This document shows positions 60,301 to 64,000 of a stretch of DNA of 64,000 nucleotides, in pieces. The stretch spans positions 27,813,753-27,877,752 of the forward strand of contig OZ020625.1 in assembly GCA_963971575.1 (NCBI GenBank). The letters run 5' to 3'. The position numbers were made by a program, and so were the translations under genes. The first letter of the stretch is position 1, and each line of letters opens with the position of its first letter. Origin of the DNA: Liopterus haemorrhoidalis. Taxonomy: Eukaryota; Arthropoda; Insecta; Coleoptera; Dytiscidae. Under the pieces are notes generated by a model that made no database searches, had not been told where the DNA came from, and saw only the letters and a list, made by a program, of their open reading frames with translations.

Positions 60301-63300
60301 GTTTATTTTTTAAGGGTGAAAACTACCCGTAATTGTCAAAAATTATAAAATAACGTTGTAAACCTTAAGATGGGTAAAATTTGATTTGGATTAGTTGAAT
60401 AATGATTGTTTCATGCTTTGGAATACAATTTCTAATGTTTCAACCCTTAAAAACCCACCCTTGTTAGAGCTTGATATAAAAAAAATCGCTCCGAACCGTG
60501 CTATTCGAATGTTTCGAAAAAAAATTTATTTGTTTTTTAAACATAGCTCCTTCATTTTTAGTGACAGAAAGTTTTTTTAAAAACGATTTTTTAGGGCTTT
60601 TTAATAGCTATAAGACTATGTAAATTAAATTCCTAAAGATTCCTTAGTTTTTAAATGGGGTGAGTTTGAAGGGCTCGAATAAGGTGGTGTTCGCTTGTAA
60701 ATAGAGGTTTTAAACGGCTATATCTCGCCAAATATTCACTGTACAGAAAATATATGCACAGAGAAATTCTAAGTCATTAAAAAAGCTACAATTTAATGCT
60801 CTATCATTTTTTTCGTATCTTCAGTAATTTCGGAGATGTTTTGAAGAAAAGGGTGAAAAATACGAAATCACAACAAATCGTTTTTTTTTAAACTCCAATT
60901 TTTCTAAAATTAGGCATTTTAAATTAGTCAAACTTCTTGGGTGTACTGAAAATACATATAAGAAGAGAACCACAGAAGGGTGAGGATCAATTTTAATTAG
61001 GGGGGTAAATAGGGGGTTGTTTTCACTGATTTTTTCGTAGAAAAAAGTAGGTACCGACCTTATTTTGATCATAAGTCGCTTAATTTTTATGCTAGAGACT
61101 TTTTTGTTTTTTTGTTTGAAAGGTCTAATCAAATACTTTAAAAAAGATTCAAGGAGTTTTCCTCGAAAAATGCAAATTTTTCCTGTTATTTCACTTTGAA
61201 TCTTTCAAATTATTCATTTGGCGAAAAAAAGTTAACCATTAACATGCCGTATCTCGGTTCGTATTAGTCGTAGAAAAATAATAAAAAAAGAATTTTGTTT
61301 TTTTTTTTAAAAGCTACAATTTTACTTTCTACAGTTTTTTTGATTAAATGCATATTTTTCGAGTTATTCGCAAAAAACTTTTTAAAAACATCGATTTTTT
61401 CGTCGAAAAACTGTTACTTTAAACCGCGAATAACTCAAAAAATATTAGTTTTACGAAGAAAACGTAAAGAACATTTTTTTCTTAGAATTACTTTTCCCAT
61501 CGATTCCTATAGTTAAAATGTAGTAAAAAATTTCCACCCCCGAGATGGGGTGGCAACCACCCCCAAGGTTTTAGCGTACACCGGCATGATGTAGAAAATG
61601 ATCCTTGGGCTATTCCCTACCTTCTGTGAAAATTTCACGTAATTCCATGCTGGACGAAAAAATTGCGAGCCAAAATGCTTCATTTCCTGTACTAAAGGAC
61701 CGGGCCAAGATTATTAAAATATAAGGTTGTCACGTAACTTGTAGTGGTGGGGGTAAATAAAAATGCGTCATCGGGATGCTAACGGGACGTTAGTCTTTGT
61801 TTATCGTATACGAGGTCTGTTCAAAAAGTATCGCGAATTTTGAATTTCCTCGGGTTACGTATATTCGATTTTCGATTTTTTTGTTGCGTTATGTTGGTAC
61901 TCATGTCTCTAACTTATGCCGACAAGTTCGGCCATTTTGAATGTTCAGTTAATTTTTGACAGTTGCTTTGCTTGCTCGTGTTTTGGCTCCTCTTCGATTT
62001 TTGCCTATACCAAAAAATGGATCAAAGAATCTGTATCAAATTTTGTGTGAAAAACAAAATTAAGTGCGCGGACGCATTCCGAATGTTGACTGTGGCATAT
62101 GGTGAAGCTACCTTGGACCGAAGCAACGTTTATCGGTGGTACAAAATGTTCTCAGAGGGCCGAGAAGATGCGAACGACGAAGAGCGTGCCGGACGCCCGA
62201 GCACGTCAACAACAGACGAAAACATTGATGAAGTGAAGAAAATAGTATTGGCCAATCGTCGAATCACCGTTAAAGTTGCTGAAGACTTAAACATATCGAT
62301 TGGCTCGTGCCATTCGATTTTTTTGGGCATGAGACGGGTCGCCGCGAAATTCGTACCAAAATTCGTCGTGTTTTTGGCCAAAAACAACACACTAATAATG
62401 CCGCAGCCACCGTATTCCCCAGATCTGGCCCTCTGTGACTTTTTCTTGTTCCCGAAACTGAAAAGGCCCATGAAAGGACGACGCTACGCTACGAGTGAGG
62501 AGATAAAGACGGCATCGAAGGAGGAGCTGAACAAGATCACAAAAAATGAATTTTTCAAGTGCTTTGAGGATTGGAAATAACGTTGGCACAAGTGTATAAT
62601 ATCTGGTGGGGATTACTTTGAAGGGGACAAAATAGATATTCATGAATTAATAAATAATTTTTGAAAAAACACAAAATTCGCGATACTTTTTGAACAGTAC
62701 GTATTATATGCACGTGAAGTTTGATTTTTGGCTATAGATATAAAAATATCGTTTAATTTTTTGATTTTTTACTTGTTTTAATTTATTTTTTCTTCGAAAG
62801 GAATGTTTCGTCGTTCTAAATAAATTTTCTTACATTCATTTTTGATGTGAAGAGAATAAATTAAATATTTCAATATTTTAGTTTTAGGGTGTCCCCCCGT
62901 AACTACCCTAATATTCATCAAATTGAAAAAATTCGTAGAACAAATAAGATTTGTTTTCTTGTAAACAATTTTTATTGTATTTTTCTGTTAAGATAGTTCT
63001 GTTTATAAAGGAAATATTTCAAGTTTTTTAGTACCAGTTTTAACCCAGAAACACCCCCTAAGAAAGAAAATTTTGAAATACCATCCCTATATTTGAATCC
63101 TGGTTCTACTCTATTGTACCAAATTTCGTTAAAATACGTCCAGCCGTTTTTAAAAACAGATATAACCTCCAATTTTATTAATTACTATATTATTATAGCA
63201 ATTTGTTTTTCTATTTTTATTTAAATATACCTAAAATTATATTTGTATTCGATTTTATTGTTATTTATTAACTATAATACAAATACACATCACCTTAAAT

Positions 63301-64000
63301 TTTATATAAATCAGTATAAAATTTCCTTGGGATTTTATTTATTATTTATTCAGTAGAACTGTCTTGAAATCAATATCTATTATGAATATAGTTATTACAA
63401 ATATTTAAAAACATGTAACATCTATATTAGTTGTGTATGCTAGTTTGAACTACGCATGCGTGTGACGTATTCCCTCTCACGCTCTGATTGGTCAGAAGTT
63501 ACAATCTTGATAAAACATAACATCATATACCAATCTACGCAATCAAGTTTTACCAGCTCCATCTATTCTTAAGAGTTCACATCATTTTTCATCCCACTCT
63601 CTTATGCTCAGAGCCGCAGGAAGGGGGGGGGGGGGGCTGGCGTACTAAGGAAAAGGGCGCTGACGGGCTTGCCAAGGGGCGTCATTTGAGAGGTGAAGAC
63701 CTTTTTTTTTTGCTCGTCACTTGGATTTTGGAAGGTGAGGACTTTTTTTTTTTGCTCATCACTTAAATTTTGAGAGGTAAGAACCTTGTTTTTATTTACC
63801 AAGGGCGCCAAAACACGGCTCTGCCTCTAGCGCAAGTTTTCCTTACTGCGGCTCTGCTTATGTTAGCCCTATTAATTTTTATCATAATAAAATTCTTGAA
63901 ATATCGTTCTAATATTTAATTTTTAGGTGCTGTTTGTCAACAAGGATACCCAACAGAACCCAAGAGTGGTTCTGGTAAAATAATAATACTCACAATATTT
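48083..64000 (+). CDS. Ir75-like: IR75-clade ionotropic receptor, gene C (5' part, cut by window end)
   Basis: Six exons seen: 48083-48221, 49660-49814, 51839-52212, 54020-54195, 59577-59873, 63927 to the window edge; 405 codons so far, all in frame. Signal peptide MFQILLLISFLCPIFC; N-terminal region with VPFKENQLLLIDLSCE, which mirrors PYKENQVILLDFSCE of gene B; S1 with SWDRGWG-like WDRGWGKYIG; Arg291 in ALFCVNER, the presumed carboxylate contact; M1 in exon 5; CQQG 384-387. The S2 half, M3 and M4 lie beyond the window. Intron positions and phases match gene B, not gene A, and exon 5 is about 60% identical to B by eye, so B and C are the younger duplicates. Introns 4 (5.4 kb) and 5 (4.1 kb) are almost wholly transposons. 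Confidence 0.92.
48422..49478. mobile_element. TIR element with ACATACAAC subterminal repeats
   Basis: About 35-base ends: ACATATCGTCGGCTGAAAAT and its inverse, one mismatch. The motif ACATACAACT recurs near 48449 (inverted), 48633, 49215, 49277, 49313, 49396 and 49443. Contains a minus-strand frame (48976-49197). Gene C intron 1. Confidence 0.8.
48976..49197 (-). pseudogene. C-terminal fragment of an unknown element protein
   Basis: 73 codons, MLNIKHLFRAPGLQNILKRI… PLPENKVIALKSMLDWMPTM… YETILPRK then stop. Composition looks coding. It is probably the tail of this element's own transposase; I do not recognise the family. Confidence 0.45.
49660..49814 (+). CDS. Gene C exon 2
   Basis: DDFVKLQTAFSEENSLAII… ENHEKILLT. 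Acceptor TTGTTTCAG, donor ACA|GTAAGC, phase 0. Confidence 0.9.
50173..51010 (-). mobile_element. DD41D mariner family M2, copy 4 (internal deletions)
   Basis: One good end (CAAGGTGTCTCAAAAG after TA) and one mutated end (AGACAGCTTT). A deletion joins the FSGKLI-side sequence to RLN-side sequence, removing the first two Asp blocks; another removes the end of the frame. Antisense in gene C intron 2. Confidence 0.9.
51266..51450. mobile_element. hAT MITE, 185 bp
   Basis: Ends CAGTGGTTCCCAAAC and GTTTGGGAATCGCTG; flanks GGCTATAC (51258) and GGCTATAG (51451) match at 7 of 8. GGCGCC-rich inside. Confidence 0.85.
51500..51560 (+). repeat. hAT end fragment
   Basis: CAGTGGTACTCAACCTGGTC followed by the palindrome CCCACTAGTGGG. 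No matching right end seen. Confidence 0.5.
51839..52212 (+). CDS. Gene C exon 3
   Basis: ANTSQLFRGKFRWLVLHDIS… to SLNHLEDY. Acceptor CATTTTAG, donor AG|GTAACT, phase 2. Eight codons longer than in gene B. Confidence 0.9.
52261..52825 (-). mobile_element. Tc1-like relic, TA target site
   Basis: Ends CAGTACCTAGACAAAATATT and AATATTTTGTCTAGGTACTG, TA on both sides. On the minus strand WPSNSPDINPIEN, the Tc1 block with the catalytic Glu, is still readable at about 52585-52625, as is a C-terminal stretch around SMSRRIAAVIKAKGGQHKIL. Confidence 0.85.
52826..53975 (+). mobile_element. F2 Helentron-like element, gene C intron 3, with F4 inside
   Basis: 5' part 52826-53260 with GTCT run (52930-53020); 3' part 53817-53975 ending in GTGGTGGCCACAGTCGATTTTTTT, 45 bases before exon 4. 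Sense. Confidence 0.75.
53262..53816 (+). mobile_element. F4 element with TG-rich microsatellite
   Basis: Starts ACTTGCCCGACCTTAATATA, then GGGGCAAGTATTGTAATCGCG, like the F2 start. TGTG/TCTG microsatellite at 53398-53472, then CACGATAACTCAAAAACGG; ends GGGAGGGCAAGTCTAGCGG…GCCACTGGTTT. Nested in F2. Probably a relative of F1/F2. Confidence 0.5.
54020..54195 (+). CDS. Gene C exon 4: start of S1
   Basis: HGNIDIQLKLNHMLTRYLFE, ILWDRGWGKYIGNNTWTGLM… KEVDVA. Acceptor TGTTTTTAG, donor G|GTAAAG, phase 1. Frame continues into the F1 microsatellite if unspliced, which is not real coding. Confidence 0.93.
54222..55370 (+). mobile_element. F1 Helentron-like element, gene C intron 4, copy a
   Basis: Begins 26 bases after the donor. 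Best-preserved copy: long GTCT run (54286-54388), tRNA-like cassette 54876-54952 (type 1, B box GGATCGAACCC), 3' hairpin at about 55341-55357. Confidence 0.85.
55371..56535. other. Gene C intron 4, unassigned
   Basis: Over 1.1 kb, AT-rich, no repeat partner and no family-like frame found. ATTGCTGATAGGTGACTGTTACATG (about 55920) and CAGTCACATATCAGCAATCCG (about 56427) are inverted, so an approximately 530-bp TIR element starting near ATAGTCGGATTGCTGATA (55913) and ending near TATCAGCAATCCGACTAT (56441) lies here. Confidence 0.55.
56536..57716 (+). mobile_element. F1 Helentron-like element, copy b, with LINE tail inside
   Basis: 5' AGGGTTTTGTAGATAT at 56541, microsatellite GTCTCTCTGTC, tRNA-like cassette 57078-57150 (type 1), internal deletion at about 57257. 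Interrupted near its 3' end by 57325-57673. Confidence 0.75.
57325..57673 (-). mobile_element. LINE 3' end with (TTA)n tail
   Basis: (TAA)n then TTTATTGATCCAGTAGATTA; read on the minus strand it ends …GATCAATAAATTATTATTA, a usual LINE 3' terminus. It splits the F1 3' end between CTTACTAAA and CTTACCTGC. Confidence 0.65.
57795..58016 (+). repeat. F1 3' half, copy c
   Basis: From TTTTCAAAATCTTAATGAAC to ATACCTGCGAAACCCTG, hairpin and GTCACATCAATTTTTT. Third F1 piece in this intron, same orientation. Confidence 0.7.
58050..59531. mobile_element. TIR element F3, gene C intron 4, with nested element
   Basis: Ends GCCCGGTTTTTCCACCTTCA and TGAAGGTGGAAAAACCGGGC, nearly perfect over some 60 bases including GGTAACTATCTGACAGATAA. 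Split at 58212-59431. Ends 45 bases before exon 5. Confidence 0.85.
58212..59431. mobile_element. TIR element with dense GTTACTA repeats
   Basis: Ends GGCCCAATTCTGTAAGCAAG and TTTTACAGAATCGGGCC. Both subterminal regions (58230-58430, 59270-59415) are filled with AGTTACTA, AGTAACTT, AGTTGCTA and TAGCAACG in both directions. No transposase. Nested in F3. Confidence 0.8.
59577..59873 (+). CDS. Gene C exon 5: S1 Arg, M1, pore start
   Basis: ALFCVNERMAVYECIAMTTP, FRQPPLSYVANIFTLPFETD, M1 (FLLVCSLLLYFVVLW), FWDSVMFTIG. Acceptor TATTTTTAG, donor G|GTAATA, phase 1. Confidence 0.94.
59904..61692. mobile_element. 1.8-kb TIR element (GTACAGGAAATGAAGC)
   Basis: Ends GTACAGGAAATGAAGC and GCTTCATTTCCTGTAC, with more inverted sequence CGCAATTTTTTCGTCCAGCA inside; TA on both sides. 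Contains a 267-base tandem duplication (59957 and 60224 onward) with TTTTTTAAGGGTGAAAACTA. No transposase seen. Starts 30 bases after the exon 5 donor. Confidence 0.75.
61811..62701 (+). mobile_element. Mariner deletion derivative, gene C intron 5
   Basis: Ends CGAGGTCTGTTCAAAAAGTA and TACTTTTTGAACAGTACG, TA flanks. Contains an internally deleted transposase (62017-62580). Sense. Confidence 0.88.
62017..62580 (+). pseudogene. Mariner transposase, centre deleted but frame open
   Basis: 187 aa from MDQRICIKFCVKNKIKCADA. HTH region with SNVYRWYKMFSEGREDANDE, GRPSTSTTDENI, VKVAEDLNISIGSCHSI; then a jump to KFVVFLAKNNTLIMPQPPYS, PDLALCDFFLFPKLKRPMKG and FKCFEDWK. The first two catalytic Asp are lost; only the third block survives. 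Could at most make a DNA-binding protein. Confidence 0.85.
62702..63600. other. Gene C intron 5, unassigned
   Basis: Contains CCAAATTTCGTTAAAATACG followed by TCCAGCCGTTTTTAAAAACA, a string of the kind seen in insect interspersed repeats. Otherwise AT-rich with no assignable frame. Confidence 0.4.
63609..63856. mobile_element. hAT MITE with minisatellite, 248 bp
   Basis: Ends CAGAGCCGCAGGAAG and CTTACTGCGGCTCTG; flanks CTTATGCT (63601) and CTTATGTT (63857) match at 7 of 8. Interior has a G-run and three units of GGTGAGGACTTTTTTTTTT…CTCATCACTT. Ends 70 bases before exon 6 of gene C. Confidence 0.85.
63927..64000 (+). CDS. Gene C exon 6 (start): pore
   Basis: GAVCQQGYPTEPKSGSGKII, then the first residues of M3 at the window edge. 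Acceptor TTTTTAG. Confidence 0.93.

Noticed and set aside
1..64000. CRISPR arrays, bacterial operons, viral genes
   Set aside because: No regularly spaced repeats with unique spacers and no such coding; the spliced genes and transposons are those of an insect genome.

Overview
This is AT-rich nuclear DNA from an insect. Protein-coding exons are short and spread over kilobases, with canonical GT-AG introns, and the intergenic and intronic space is packed with DNA transposons of metazoan type (Tc1/mariner, hAT, PIF/Harbinger, piggyBac, Helentron-like) and a few non-LTR retrotransposon scraps. The genes are insect ionotropic receptors, an arthropod/protostome chemoreceptor family. A beetle is my best guess from the repeat style, but that is inference; nothing here fixes the order.

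The core is a head-to-tail tandem array of three IR75-clade ionotropic receptor genes on the + strand. Gene A (8451-21416, 9 exons, 643 aa) and gene B (32016-43657, 10 exons, 618 aa) are complete. Gene C (48083 to beyond 64000) is cut by the window edge in its sixth exon. All exons join in frame with no stop or shift. Each gene has a signal peptide, a divergent N-terminal region, a split ligand-binding domain that keeps the Arg / Thr / acidic glutamate-type contact residues (the acidic one not yet visible for C), three membrane segments and the CQQG pore signature. B and C are clearly closer to each other than to A, and A differs in intron positions. A small two-exon gene on the minus strand, gene D (23958-26811, 157 aa), sits between A and B; I do not recognise its product.

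Layout: 1-8450 is a repeat graveyard (Harbinger, piggyBac and hAT remnants, a 114-bp minisatellite, foldbacks) ending with a 598-bp MITE just upstream of gene A. 8451-21416 is gene A, with nested transposons in introns 1, 3, 5, 6 and 8. 21417-32015 holds gene D, an inverted pair of Harbinger MITEs, and a 2.7-kb hAT-type element that contains a mariner. 32016-43657 is gene B, with mariner, hAT, Harbinger, Helentron-like and LINE pieces in its introns. 43658-48082 is intergenic (Helentron-like F2, mariner copy 3, LINE fragment). 48083-64000 is gene C, whose long introns 3-5 are almost entirely transposon.

The most interesting pattern is a roughly 1.1-kb Helentron/HINE-like family (F1: subterminal inverted repeats AGGGTTTTGTAGGTAT, a GTCT microsatellite, a 3' hairpin GTGTGAAAATTCACAC and a T-rich end). 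It occurs in introns of all four genes, always in the sense direction of the host gene, including gene D on the opposite strand. Its 3' end, and that of the related family F2, often lies in the polypyrimidine tract of a splice acceptor. Different F1 copies carry different tRNA-like cassettes at the same internal position. No rRNA gene, intact tRNA gene, CRISPR or virus-like gene was seen.
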